From positions 41,324,307 to 41,388,306 of the forward strand of contig JAWZYU010000020.1 in the NCBI GenBank assembly GCA_038380435.1: a stretch of DNA of 64,000 nucleotides, in the 5' to 3' direction. The DNA comes from Ryuthela nishihirai. Lineage: Eukaryota; Arthropoda; Arachnida; Araneae; Heptathelidae. The notes below the pieces were generated by a model. It did no database searches, was not told the DNA's origin, and saw only the letters and a program-made list of their open reading frames with translations. Every line of letters starts with the position of its first letter. The first letter of the stretch is position 1. Shown here one piece after another: positions 34,066 to 45,201 of the stretch. The position numbers were made by a program, and so were the translations under genes.

Positions 34066-35167
34066 TTCAAATTTTCAGGAGTTCTTTATCTTTTTCTTCT
34101 GTTAGTGCTTAGGAAAACATCATAAACTGCTGCAAATAAATCAATACTCCTGAAATGATGCATTTCAGCATTTGGGCTTGATCTTTACAGATATGCATAT
34201 TCAACTTTCCATTTTGAACGTTTTTGATGCACTAGTTTGCACAAGAGAAATGGAAGTTTTTCTTTTAGACAAAGAAAATTTTTTTCTGAAATGGAAATTT
34301 GAAATGGAAATTTTTCTTTTAGACAATTACATAAAAGTTGAAAAACAATTCGTATATTATGATAATTTTAGATTACTGTTCTTCCCGAAATCTGTAAACA
34401 GAAAGTAAAATCTCATCTGTATCTGTACAAAGAAGGGAAAAATGCAACAAAACTGCTTTTCAACATTGCAAAAGGGGGAAAAAATCCATTATTTAAATCA
34501 AGGAGAAGTTTTTAAACAAATAAATATAATTCAACTGTTTCAATTACTTCTCTATATCAACTGTCACTACTTTTTTTTACTTTTTGAAAACATTTATCTC
34601 TTCTGAAAATATATTCTAATAGAGTACGTGACCTGTTTGCTGACTTCATGCAATAATTTCCTGTTTCTGAATTATTATTCGGTCGTCTAACATTCGAACA
34701 AAGTTATTTATGATTCATACATTGCTTCTGACTACTTTTAAATAGAGCAGTGTTCCATCATAAATATTATATTAATATTTTACTTTTTAGCAATGCTTTT
34801 ATTAATCATTTGTTGTTTTAGTATAAAGTGCTTTCATTTTCTGTTGTCTTCATCAATCACTGCATGTATCACCAAACTTATTAACAAGACACTTAATCTT
34901 TGCTACTTTCCTTGCATTATCTAATTACAGAATTATAAGAGAAAACATTAACTGTCTTTTCGCAAATTACCTGGAATTTTTTCGTCTCTCTTTATTGCGA
35001 TAATTAAAGAGTCATTAGTAATTCAAGATTTATATCGTTTTCAGTAATAGCACTTGACTTTTCCATTAACCCTAGTCGTATGAGAATTAAGAAAGCTTTT
35101 TAATGAATTAACATTAGTAATTAATTTTCCTTCCTTTCGTTTTGCTCATTAAATATGATACTTTTTA
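34066..35167. other. Unassigned AT-rich sequence
   Basis: No gene or known repeat. A short direct repeat (CTGAAATGGAAATTTG / GAAATGGAAATTTTTC, TTTTCTTTTAGACAA twice) lies at 34255-34325. Confidence 0.5.
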
Positions 35168-36077
35168 ATGGGGTTGGTTAAATCGCAGCCTGCTAAGCTC
35201 GTAATATGTAATTACCAGGTTAGAGTTAAAATACGTTATCATATAGTACTGTACAGTCGCTCAAAAAAATATCCGAACACTATGGTTGATTACAGAATTC
35301 AGAAAAAATATCTGGCAAGGATTTTTTAGAAATTAGTGATCTGGCAACCTTCGTGTCACGTGATTACATAATTCAGGAAAAATATCTGGAGCGTGTACAG
35401 CAACTGTACACGCTCCAGTTGCCGTTCACAGCAAACTGGAGCGTGTGCAGTTACTGCACACGCTCCAGTTTGCTGTGAACGGTAATGCACACGCTCAATA
35501 TTTCCGTGAGTGAACCCACACGATCTAGTATCAAAATAATATGACCACCTACAGTCGCTCAAAAAAGTATCCGAACACTATGGTTGATTACAAGATTCAG
35601 AAAAAATATCTGGCAAGGATTTTTTTAGAAATTAGTGATCTGGCAACCTTCGTGTCACGTGACACAAAGGTTGCCAGATCACTAATATCTAAAAAATCCT
35701 TGACAGATATTTTTTCTGAATTCTGTAATCAACCATAGTGTTCGGATACTTTTTTGAGTTACTGTATCAGCGTTGAGATTTATCTTCCCTAATCTCCATC
35801 TTGTCCTCGGTGAGAAAGTGGACACCGAGTTGTTTGAAAAGACCACGGTCCGTTCGATGGGAATAAAGCCTTGGCTCCGTGTATGGGAGAGTCAAACCCT
35901 GTCTACGTTAAAGAACAAGTCGATGGCCTAAAAGAGAGGTTTGCTTTTGTACTCTGTTCAGTGGATCCCGTTCCCCCACTTTCTCTGAGCCCTCGGCGTT
36001 CTTGTGACCTGGCCGTTTAGACCATTGTGTGCAAAATAAGGGCCATGTAAAGGAAAAACAATCCACCCAAACCCAGG
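35168..36077 (+). mobile_element. SINE-A, old copy split by a composite MITE
   Basis: A degenerate head (GCCTGCTAAGCTCGTAATATG) precedes the insertion at 35254-35764; the core resumes with TATCAGCGTTGAGATTTATC and ends AACAATCCACCCAAACCC. Confidence 0.85.
35254..35764. mobile_element. Composite MITE: half MITE, hairpin spacer, full MITE
   Basis: The left end is a CAGTCGCTC terminus that runs only to the centre of the Tc1-type MITE (TTCGTGTCACGTG). Then comes a spacer with strong hairpins (GGAGCGTGTGCAGTTACTGC and complement, 35386-35500), then a complete MITE copy (35552-35764). TA dinucleotides flank the whole unit. The same composite recurs at 50793-51307, and inverted and reduced at 49938-50261. 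Confidence 0.88.
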
Positions 36078-37594
36078 GTTTATACGTTTTATTTCTGATA
36101 GTTGTTGGAACATTCCAAAGTAATTTTTTTTTGTTACTTAAGTGCACTAAAATGATACCAAATCAGTTTCATTTTGTAAACTCTTTTAGCAATTGCACTC
36201 ATACACAAGAAACAAAAATGTTTAATTGGAGAAAATCAAATGAAACTTGACACGGAAAACAAATACCTCATGAAAATGGGACATTACAAATCAGCGATTT
36301 ATATCTTAATGATATATCTAAAGAATAACACATATTCTGCAGAGCAATTAGAACTTTTACCTTTTCAACAAACTTCTGTTTCTAAGAACAAAGCCGAAAG
36401 CTGTTCCACCATCAGCAGCTATCGATCCGGCGTTATCAACGCAATACAGAATTCGAGTCTGTTTTATGACCCAGTTAGGAGGAAATAAAACCCGTATGCG
36501 AGTTATTCCCTACTGCCAAAGATATAGGAAAGGAATAAAACTTTCTGGGGTCGATCCGTTCCCTTATACAACAGTAGGGCATTTCTCAATAGAACTAAAA
36601 CCGCAAACGTCGGAAAAGAACCTTTTTATTGTCTGGCTTAAGAGAATCTCTTCTCGTAAAATCAGGGATTTCTTTATAAATAAAGTTCCTTTATTGGTTC
36701 GCTGTTATATATATATTCTTACAAATGCTTTCACATTCAGAAAACCTTTACGTTTCCTTTGTTCTACAATAACAAAATTTTTCCCTTCTAAAAAGGCAGT
36801 TTAAAACTTGCCTTAAAACTTCTTGTAAAATGTTCTAGCATAGGATTTGAAGACGTGTACCGATTATAAAATGTCGCACAACGACAGGCGTACTGATAGG
36901 TTCCACAATCCCGCGATATGGAGTAGAGAGGGGCACGGTTAGGGAGGGTGGGGGTGGTCTGTAAAAGCAAAATTTATGGTGAAACGTGATCTAAACTATT
37001 TAAAGGAACAGCCCGGAATTTTGTTCCATGGCTTTGAACGAATAATAAAAGGCCGTGAACAGTCAGCTTTATTTTTCTTATTAGAAATTCTTCGCCTTGT
37101 TTCCTTCGTGCCGGAACTCATTATCCCAAAACCTGAACTTGGCCGTGATCTTAATTAACGTAAGGTGACGACGAACGAGGGTGAGGCCTTTTTTTCTCCG
37201 TCCGACTATTGATTTCTTTTGATAAGTCCAACCTGTTTAACTTTTGACTAGAAATATGTAAAACATTGTCGCTAATTTTTCCCTATTCCTCTGTTGCTCT
37301 TATACGTATAATTTTCTGCAATTGACGGGAAAATAAATCATATTCAAAATAATTTAGTTGAAACTTTGTAAGCTTTTCAATTCAAATTTTGCCTACGCCC
37401 GTCTGAAAAACAACTAAAGCAATATTTTATGAAAAACAAAGTTGTAAAAATAATTCATTCGGAAAAAAGTCGAATTATACATTACGGAATCTGAAATAAT
37501 TACCATATATTTATTATGTACGTTTTCAAAAAGTTAAACTCTTTGGTGCATATTAAATGAAACAAAATGATACCCTTTGTTTGTTGCCTTATCT
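36078..37594. other. Unassigned sequence
   Basis: Contains plus-strand open stretches of 60-112 codons (for example 36466-36804 and 36976-37158). They have no recognisable domains and no matched splice sites that I could support. No repeat identified. A coding exon here is possible but not demonstrated. Confidence 0.4.
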
Positions 37595-37631
37595 ATGAGC
37601 GACACTTTTTTTTGCACACCATAGTCTAAAT

Positions 37632-38127
37632 CAGTGTCTCGCAAACTGTGTGCCGCGAGAGATTCCAAGTGTGCCGCGAGGGATTTTCAAATTGACATTA
37701 GATATTCGAAAGATTTCATTTTGACTTGACTTGTATTATCGACGCGCTTTAATAAAAATCTTTCAGATTTTATCAACTGGGATCTTGTAAGTATTTATCA
37801 AGCTTTTTCCAAATTTTGGTATTAATATTTGATTATTTCAAGCCAGAATGGACAAATATTTGAAACAAACACCGAGTTATGAATTAAAGAACGAGAGCAA
37901 ATCTTCAAGTAAAACCAGGCTGATGACTTCAACAAAGCGCAAATATAATGACGATTATGTAGAGTTGGCTTTTATTCTTTTTTAGGTGTGTAAAATTAGA
38001 TTCAGTGTGCCGCGGGAAAAAAATTAGATTCAGTGTGCCGCGGAAAAAAAATTAGATTCAGTGTGCCGCGGAAAAAAAATTAGATTCAGTGGGTGTGCCG
38101 CAGAGTAAAAAAGTTTGCGAGACACTG
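37632..38127 (+). mobile_element. hAT element, 496 bp, with transposase remnant
   Basis: Terminal inverted repeats CAGTGTCTCGCAAACTG and AGTTTGCGAGACACTG, with GTGTGCCGCG subterminal motifs. Perfect 8-bp target duplication GTCTAAAT at 37624-37631 and 38128-38135. The right third contains three to four tandem units of about 29-30 bp with GATTCAGTGTGCCGCG followed by an A-run (38000-38100). It is a deletion derivative that still holds the start of a transposase (37848-37985). Confidence 0.94.
37848..37985 (+). pseudogene. hAT transposase N-terminus, truncated
   Basis: A 45-codon frame starts MDKYLKQTPSYELKNE and ends with KRKYNDDYVELAF before a TAG. The KRKY(N)xxY...F pattern is typical of the N-terminus of BED-type (ZBED/SCAND3-like) hAT transposases, preceding their zinc finger; this is from family knowledge, without a search. 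The rest of the transposase has been deleted, so it cannot act. Confidence 0.6.
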
Positions 38128-38290
38128 GTCTAAATGGTCAAATAACAAGGACCCGAGGGTTCAGAGAAGGTTGGGCGAAGGGGACCCACTGGATATCTGT
38201 TGGGAGACAGATGGTAGCCTCCCGTCAAGACCATCATTTTGGGATAGGCATAGTAATCTACATAATGAAAGTTTATCATTCTATGGGCAT

Positions 38291-38662
38291 AGGGGATGGG
38301 CATTAGTCGTTAGCGCATCAGGCTCGTAATCTGAAGTTCACATGTTCGAGTTCCAACTGTCTCTGCGTTTATATTTATCTCTGCTAATTCCCATCTTATC
38401 CTCAGTCAGAAAAGGGGATACCAATGGGCTTGGGAAGGTCGCCGTCCGTCGAATGGGACTTTAAGTTTTTGTTCCGTGTGCAGGAGGACCATACATTGTG
38501 CACTTTAAAGAACACGTTGGATGATCTTGACGGGAGTTTCTATTAACAGTTTTCCAGTGGGTTTCCTACCACTAAACTTATCTAAGGCCTTTTGATCTGG
38601 CCTTTTAGCCCATTGTATGCAAAATAAATTGTTGCTCAAAGGTAAAACATCCCAACTCAATC
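38291..38662 (+). mobile_element. SINE-A, old full-length copy
   Basis: Diverged head (GCATTAGTCGTTAGCGCATC, TGTTCGAGTTCC) through core (CACTTTAAAGAACACG) to AAAACATCCCAACTCAA. Confidence 0.85.
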
Positions 38663-39807
38663 TAAGGGCATGAACTAGGAATTATATTTTGAGAAATGAA
38701 AATTGAGATATTTTAAATTAAGCGATTTTTTAGTTTCTTGAATTTTTTCACTATAATAGCACAAACAAATTTAATAGCTGGAAAACCAAATTAGTTTTAC
38801 TCTTAATTTTATTAATTTCAGTTGATATTATTATTCATAAAATTCATTATCTCTGCATTTATTTACATAATATGTATTCAGCAGTTTGTATTTTTATTCA
38901 ACATGCTTTCGAGAGCATCTGATAAAGCCGAATTTCACTTGATTTTGTGATTTTCTTTCCCTAATTTAGTGTTCGGTTGGACATATTTTCAGCTGCATTA
39001 AAATTTTTCTTCTGAAAACGAAAACAAAAATCTTAGTACGGCTAGAAAATATCATTTTGAAACTTCCTTTCCCAAAGGTTTACCCAAAGTAAGCACGCTA
39101 AGTCCATTATTATTACATGACTTCCTATGAGTTTTAGGAAACACATCAGTTGCTCGTTATTTGTGGATGACATCGCCATCTGGAACAAGTAAATGAGATC
39201 TGAATCAGCTTCAAAAAGAGGTACAAAAAAACTCACTGCACATAGGGGAACTCAGACAAATGGAGCATTAGACTTTCCTAAAGTAACAGAATGCCTTAAA
39301 ACATGACAAAAAGAAAGCGATTATCTATTGAAAACCTGGCTAGCCCAAAGTAGTTTTGCCACAAGAATCCAAGTTTTTTCGCCCATCTCAAATGACATTA
39401 GTTTTCCTGCAGCTGCAAGCCAATTTACTTTTTAGTCATATCAAATGAATTCAGTGCCTTTTGCTTCCGCAGATAAAATAATTTTCCCACCCACAAGTGC
39501 TATTTTTACTTGCTACGTAGACAAATAAGAGACCTTCTAATGCGATATTCATAGAAAGAATGAAATGTAAAAAGAACATGTTTTTTTCTGACTCTTGCTT
39601 AATCTAGAGATAACATACCATATAAGGCATATGCCCTAAAATAGTAACCAGCTATTTATTCTTTCTTGTCTCCAAAGGTAAATCTCCTCCTAAGTGATTT
39701 TGAACTGGAAAATGGAGTCTAAATTAGTGTTCTGAAAATTAAGCATAGTTTACTAATTGTTAACATTTTTAAAATTGTTAAATTTGCATTCTGTGTGTCA
39801 GTTTTTG
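38663..39807. other. Unassigned AT-rich sequence
   Basis: No gene, no repeat recognised. Confidence 0.5.
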
Positions 39808-40010
39808 GCCATCCCGTGGTCGAGTGGTTAGCGCGCTTGGCTACTGATCTACGGGACCTGGGTTCGAGCCCTAGGTCAAGGCATGGATGTTTGTGTTGTT
39901 TTTCTGCTGAGATCCTGCCATCCTCTCAGACCTTCTACTATGGCATATAAACTGACAGGCTCCTGTCAGACCTCTATGGCAAGCAGCTGCTTGAGGGGGT
40001 ATTTATTTAT
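39808..40010 (+). mobile_element. SINE-B, full-length reference copy
   Basis: A tRNA-like head with GTGGTCGAGTGGTTAGCGCG (A box) and CTGGGTTCGAGCCC (B box) resembles a class II (Ser/Leu-like) tRNA start; that parentage is an inference. The body includes GGCATGGATGTTTGTG, CATCCTCTCAGACC, the palindrome-like CTGACAGGCTCCTGTCAG, and GCAGCTGCTTGAGGGGG, ending in TATTTATTTATTTTTAA. Target duplication not clear. Confidence 0.85.
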
Positions 40011-40127
40011 TTTTAATTTTTTTTCTCAGTGAAACAGTCACCTGACCGGAAAAAATATGCATACCTAACTCACAAAGCAAATCCAGATTGCTTTAAAAGC
40101 TGACTCTGATTATGCGCCATTCATTTC

Positions 40128-40500
40128 TTGTTGAGAAAGTCTTGTGTTCACGTTGATAGATCTTTTTATAACAACAGTATGGTACATAGGGATGCGTTTA
40201 CTCGTAGTACAGCAATCGGTATGTTAGAATCTGGCAGATCCCAAACCAATGTGGCTACGATTGTAAATGTTCCCCAACCAGTGCTTTCAAGATTTTGGAA
40301 ATGGTTCCAACAGATAGATGTTTGCCATAGCTAAGAGCAAAGTTCGACAAGAGGATGATCATCGTGCTAACATAACGATATCATAGGCGATGTCAGCCAG
40401 ACAACTCTCACTGGAGTTTTCTGCAGCCATTGAGAGGACAGTTTCGAGCATAAGGAAAACTTTGCAGTTGAAGCTTGTTTATCCAGACAACTATGTCAGT
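40128..40500 (+). pseudogene. Tc1-like transposase N-terminal relic
   Basis: A frame at 40179-40334 encodes MVHRDAFTRSTAIGMLESG followed by SQTNVATIVNVPQPVLSRFW, the helix-turn-helix DNA-binding pattern of Tc1-type transposases. Downstream, with a frame change and stop near 40334-40388, REDDHRANIT-like and RQLSLEFSAA-like pieces match the second half of the DNA-binding region. The catalytic DDE domain is absent. A SINE-A is inserted at 40514. Confidence 0.7.
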
Positions 40501-40513
40501 CTCGCACAACAGG

Positions 40514-40900
40514 GGCGGGGGGTGGCTCAGTCGGTAGCGCGCCAGGCTCGTAATCTGTAGTTCCCAGGTTCGAGTCCCAGCTGGGTCAGCGTTGAGATTT
40601 ATCTCCGAAAAATTCCCCGCCCTGCCCACGGTCAGTAGGGGACACCGATGAGCTTGGAAAGGCCGCCGTCCGTCGGATGGGACGTTAAGCCGTGGCCCCG
40701 TGTGCGGGAGAGCCATACCCTGTGCACGTTAAATAACACGCTGGATGGCCTTGACAGGAGGCTACCATCTGTCTCCCAACAGCTGTTCCAGTGGGTCCCC
40801 TCCCCCAACCTTCTCTGAGCCTTCGGGGTCCTTGTGACCTGGCCATTTAGCCCATGGTGTGAAAAAAAGTGCCGCTAAGAGGTAAAACAACCCAACCCAA
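40514..40900 (+). mobile_element. SINE-A, full length
   Basis: Complete copy with perfect 13-bp target duplication CTCGCACAACAGG at 40501-40513 and 40901-40913. Confidence 0.95.
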
Positions 40901-41040
40901 CTCGCACAACAGGGAATAAGACCAACATAGTTACTAATCGAACAATTTGAAACAAATATTTAATCTAATCATTTAAGTATGTCGGTAAATTTTGTCTCTG
41001 AGTTTTATCTCTGAGTGGCACTTTTTCGAATATTATGTCA

Positions 41041-41956
41041 GCTGTGCCAGAGTTGAGATTTATCTCCACAAAACTCCCCGCCCTGCCCACGATCAGTAGG
41101 AAACACCGATGGGCTTGGAAAGCCTGTCGTCCATCGGATGGGACGTTAAGGAGTGGTTCCGAGTGTGAGAACCGTACTGTGCACGTTAAAGAACAAGCTG
41201 GATGGCTTTGACGAGAGGCTACAATCTGTCTCCCAACGGCTGTTCCAACGGGTCCCCTCCCCCAACATTCGCTGAGCCATCGGGTCCTTGTGACCTGGCT
41301 GTCACCAGTAGTTTTCGTGAATATCATAAATTCGTTGACCCGGCGTGTGGGTCCCGAGCGTTATCTTAAAAGGTACCTAATGCAGCGTATATATCAGGAA
41401 TATGGCGATCTGGGTGGTTGCATAAATGATCAACAGACTGTACTGATATGTACAACACATTTATTATCACTAATATTTATAATACTACGAGATCGGCCTT
41501 TCACTAAGGCCTCGCACTTGACAGTAAACCACAGCTGGCTACCTTGCCTAGCTGCACACAAAAACCTTGGCCGAAAACCCGGCTGGGATATCACCCAAGC
41601 CGAATTCTTATCCTGGTCGGAGCTGACCTCCGACGTGCAGCACACTCTCGAGCAGAAGGACACAGGAACAAAGGCTTTTCTTTGCTCCTTCGCTCAGCGT
41701 GATCACGTGAGTTCCACGTAAAAGGGCCAATAGTGGGACGTATGTTGTTCTCGGTGTCTATCAGTGACAACGATTGACGCTCATGAGCACCCTCACATCC
41801 GATCCGAGGGTCCTTCGACCTTCGCTTCAGGGGGGGGGGGGACGGACTTGCATTATCTGACCGTTACACTGGCCATTTAGTCTATTGTGGCTAAATGTGT
41901 CAGGTCACAAGGACCCCGAAAAAAAGTGCCGCTCAGAGGTAAAACAACCCAACCCG
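41041..41956 (+). mobile_element. SINE-A split by a solo LTR
   Basis: Starts before the core (AGAGTTGAGATTTATCTCC), reaches GTGACCTGGC at 41299, and resumes at 41869 with CTGGCCATTTAGTCTATTG, ending AACAACCCAACCC. The LTR at 41300-41868 lies between. Confidence 0.88.
41300..41868 (-). mobile_element. Solo LTR of a Gypsy-like retrotransposon, 569 bp
   Basis: Read on the minus strand it begins TGTAACGGTCAGATAATGC and ends ACTACTGGTGACA, obeying the TG...CA rule, and contains an AATAAA polyadenylation signal about two thirds along. A 5-bp target duplication CTGGC flanks it (41295-41299, 41869-41873). The TGTAACGG start is common in Gypsy-type LTRs; that family call is an inference. No internal region remains, so it arose by LTR-LTR recombination. 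Confidence 0.85.
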
Positions 41957-42421
41957 ACCTCTGAGTGGCCCTGATTTGCACACGGTGGAATAAATGTCCA
42001 GATCACAAAGGCTACCAGAGCTCAGAGATTGTTGGGGGAGGAGACCTACTAGACAGTTGATAGGAGACAGATGGTAGCCTCCCGTCAAGACCAGACAGCG
42101 TGTTCTTCAACGTGCGCAGGGGTTGGCTCTCTCGCAAAAGGAGCCATGGCTTAACGTCCCATCCGACAGATGGTGGCCGTTCCAAGCCCATCGGATGCAA
42201 TGGAGTGACGTCGGAGTTCGAGTGAATTGAATTGCACAGTACGTTTATTACTCTCCTGTTTTCTAAGCTTTTTCTGCATGATTTAATCCCCACACTGATG
42301 ATGTTGACTAACTACATTGTTGACTGACAGCAGGGCGGGATGTTTTGCGGAGATAAATATGAAAGCTGACCCAGATGGGATTCGAACCTGAGAACTGCAA
42401 ATTACGAACCACCCCGTCCCC
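41957..42421 (-). mobile_element. SINE-A, old copy with a 130-bp interruption
   Basis: CCTCTGAGTGGCCCTGATTTG... to CCAAGCCCATCGG (about 42193). After about 130 unrelated bases it continues GACAGCAGGGCGGGATG to a shortened head (GGGATTCGAACCTGAGAAC). It abuts the 3' end of the previous plus-strand SINE. Confidence 0.8.
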
Positions 42422-42479
42422 AGGTTTCTTAAGAGTGACACTATTGTTAAAAATTACAACTTCCATAACTGTTCAAATA

Positions 42480-42876
42480 AGTGGGCGATAGTTAGTTCAG
42501 CTGGTAGTGCGCCAGGCTTGTAATCTGGAGTTCCCAGGTAGGAATTCCAACAGTGTCATCTTTGATATTGTCACCGTTAAACTTCATCCTGCCCTCGGTG
42601 ATAAAGGGATCACAGATGGACTTGGGAAGTCAGTCGTCCGTCGAATGAGATGTTAAGCAGTGTCCCCTGGTGCAGGAGAGCCATGCAAACTTATTTGAAA
42701 CCACGAGCAGGCTAGAGAACACTGTATGGATTTCACGGGAAGCTAGCATTTGTCTCCTAAGAGCTGTTATGTGGATCGCCTTCTCCAATCTTCTCTGAGT
42801 CCTAGGGGTGCTTATGACCTGGCCATTTAGCCCATTGTGTGCACATGTGGACAGCTCAGAGGTAAAACAACCAACC
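42480..42876 (+). mobile_element. SINE-A, old full-length copy
   Basis: Diverged head (TTAGTTCAGCTGGTAGTGCG) and core, ending GAGGTAAAACAACCAACC. Confidence 0.85.
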
Positions 42877-43032
42877 AATCTTTAAATAAATATTAAATGA
42901 GCAGCTTTCAAAATCAGTTGTACATATATATATATGATACTTCATTTAGTTTTTTTATTTAACGCTAGTAACAATTCTATAAAAAAACTTCTGTTAGAAA
43001 TGAAACCTCTCTGCCTTCTCCTTTATTTAGAG

Positions 43033-43542
43033 CAGGGGTTTTCAACGTGGAGTACGCGGTAAAAGTTTTTTGGGGTACGCCGTGAGAGCTCAAAAGTCGC
43101 TAGATCTAATAACAAAGTCGCTAAGTTGGCATTATTATACTATAACTATAGTTTTATCTATGTATGTAAGGGGTACGCCAGTTACATACATTCCGCAAAA
43201 TTCCCCGCCCTGCCCACGGTCAGTAGAGGACACCGATGGGCTTGGAAAGGCCGCCGTCCGTCGGACGGGACGTTAAGCCGTGGTCCCGTGTGCGGGAGAG
43301 CCTCACCCTGTGCACGTTAAAGAACATGCTGGATGGCCTTGACGGGAGGCTACCATCTGTCTCCCAACAGCTGTTCCAGTGGGTCCCCTCCCCCAACCTT
43401 CTCTGAGCCTTCGGGGTCCATGTGACCTGGCCATTTAGCCCATGGTGTGCAAAAAAGTGCCGCTCAGAGGTAAAACAACCCAAAACAACCCAGTTACATA
43501 CACATTTACAGGGGGTACGTGAAGCATAAAGGTTTAGAACTG
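43033..43542. mobile_element. hAT element (same family as 33213-33421) containing a SINE-A
   Basis: Ends CAGGGGTTTTCAACGTGG and GGTTTAGAACTG, with a small deletion at the right terminus. Imperfect 8-bp target duplication ATTTAGAG / ATCTAGTG. The internal sequence matches the 209-bp copy apart from the SINE insertion. Confidence 0.87.
43191..43490 (+). mobile_element. SINE-A, 5'-truncated, nested in hAT
   Basis: From TTCCGCAAAATTCCCCGCCC to AACAACCCAAAACAACC, with target duplication CAGTTACATACA at 43179-43190 and 43491-43502. Confidence 0.94.
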
Positions 43543-43550
43543 ATCTAGTG

Positions 43551-44380
43551 TGCCTTTCTGCTTGAAGCGTAGAAACTGATCTAGAGTGTGCCTTTTTACC
43601 TGAAGCGTAGAAACGAAAAAAAATCTACATCGGAGTAGTCCCAAGTTTAATAGGAATCAGCGCCAAGTTTATATTTCGGAGCGCAATTAAATCAGTCCAA
43701 CTATTGGGTGTGTAAGGCACTTTGCCTGATCCGATAACGTGATTTAACGTAATGAAGTTAACCAAGGTACTAATATGAAGTTATTGCTCTGTGGAGAGTG
43801 TCAATAGGCTAATTCATTAAGAGAACCTCGCGGAGGTTTCATTGAGGCTGTGAATTCGGACTCCTGTTTTTGACATTAATTAATTTTCGAACCTGCGTCT
43901 TTCTGTCGCTTGAAAATCGCATAGCGGATTAAACTGTCACATAATTGCCATTAGCGATAAATCGGCTGTGAATAGGTAAATAACCAAATTTCCAATCGAT
44001 ATTCTGAAACGATTCGCAATATATTTCAATTTCCATGATGCTGCCTGAACTACATATCTTTCGGAATATATAAGAAAACGTACATATATGATAAGCATGT
44101 AAATAATAAGCATATTATAATTTGCGAATTATTTTTTCCGCCTGTTTCGAAATAGGGGTGGGTGGGGAGAAAAAAGGGACACGCCCCCCACCACTGTTTG
44201 AGAATGCTAGTAACTGGAACGGAGGCGAAAAAAATATTCATCATATTAGCTGTTACACATATTTATCAAGAAATATTTTAAACGCCACTAAATTCATGGG
44301 TTAAATTTTTACCAGAACGGCGTTTCTGCTTAGTATTGCGACTCCCTTTCACTCAGATCACTTGACCTCCCCCCCCCCCC
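43551..44380. other. Unassigned, relatively balanced sequence with TAAT-rich words
   Basis: 43640-44030 is free of recognisable repeats and contains many homeodomain-type TAAT words (CATTAATTAATTTTCG, CATAATTGCCATTAGC). At 44127-44240 weak inverted ends (AATTATTTTTTCCGCC / GGCGAAAAAAATATTC) suggest a small degraded MITE. A poly-C run precedes 44380. Confidence 0.35.
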
Positions 44381-44382
44381 CG

Positions 44383-45063
44383 CGTTGAGATTTATCTCCA
44401 CTAACCGCACTGAATTTTTGGTGCAAAAAGGAACATCGATAGCTTTGGATATGTCGCCATCTAAGCCGTGAAGCTAAGCCGTGAGTCATACCCTTTTCGG
44501 GGACGGGAGTGGCTCAGTCGGTAATGCGCCAGGCTCGTAATCTGTAGTTCCCAGGTTCGAGTCCCAGCTGGGTCAGCGTTGAGATTTATCTCAGCAAAAT
44601 TCCTCGCCCTGCCCATGGTCAGTAGGGGACACCGATTGGTTTGGAGAGGCCGCCGTCCATCGGATGGGACGTTAAGTCGTGTCTCCGTGTGCGGGAGAGC
44701 CATACCCTGTGCACGTTAAAGAACACGCTAGATGGCCTTGACGGAAGGCTACCATCTGTCTCCCAACAGCTGTTCCAGTGGGTCCCCTCCCCCAACCTTC
44801 TCTGAGCCTTCGGGGTCCATGTGACCTGGCCATTTAGTCCGTGGTGCGCAAAAAAGTGCCGCTCAGAGGTAAAACCAACCCATACCCTTTGCATGTTAAG
44901 GAACACTCTGGATGGCCTTGATAGGAGGCTGTCATCTGTCCCCTGAAGCTGTCCAGTGGGTACCCTTCCCCCAAGCTTTTCTGAGCCTTTGGGTCCTTGT
45001 GACCTGGGTCTTTTACCCATTGTATACAAAAAAGAGCCACTCAGAGGTAAAACAATCCAAGTC
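44383..45063 (+). mobile_element. SINE-A, old copy split by a younger SINE-A
   Basis: Headless start (GCGTTGAGATTTATCTCC) and core to GTCATACCCTTT at 44496, resuming at 44891 (GCATGTTAAGGAACACTC) to AACAATCCAAG. Confidence 0.85.
44497..44880 (+). mobile_element. SINE-A, full length, nested
   Basis: Complete copy in host orientation; target duplication CATACCCTTT at 44487-44496 and 44881-44890. Confidence 0.94.
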
Positions 45064-45201
45064 CCTCCCTGTCAGGCTAGAGGCCTTTTTAAATTTTTTT
45101 TGTTCGGGTTTTGTATGTTATTTTGGATTTCATCAAAAAGTCATATGCTACGTGGGAGGCCCTCTGTCCTAGCATCTGGAATGGTAATTGAGGTAGCAGT
45201 G

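Larger units (their letters stand above)
37595..38235 (-). mobile_element. SINE-A 3' half, split by a hAT element
   Basis: TTATCTATGAGCGACAC... to CATAGTCTAAAT, then after the hAT element GTCTAAATGGTCAAATAAC... to CCTCCCGTCAAGACCATC. The 5' part of the SINE is absent. Confidence 0.85.

Noticed and set aside
36466..36804. A 112-codon plus-strand frame that could be an exon
   Set aside because: No recognisable domain, no convincing acceptor/donor pair with consistent phase, and composition like the AT-rich surroundings. Kept only as a note in the unassigned stretch.
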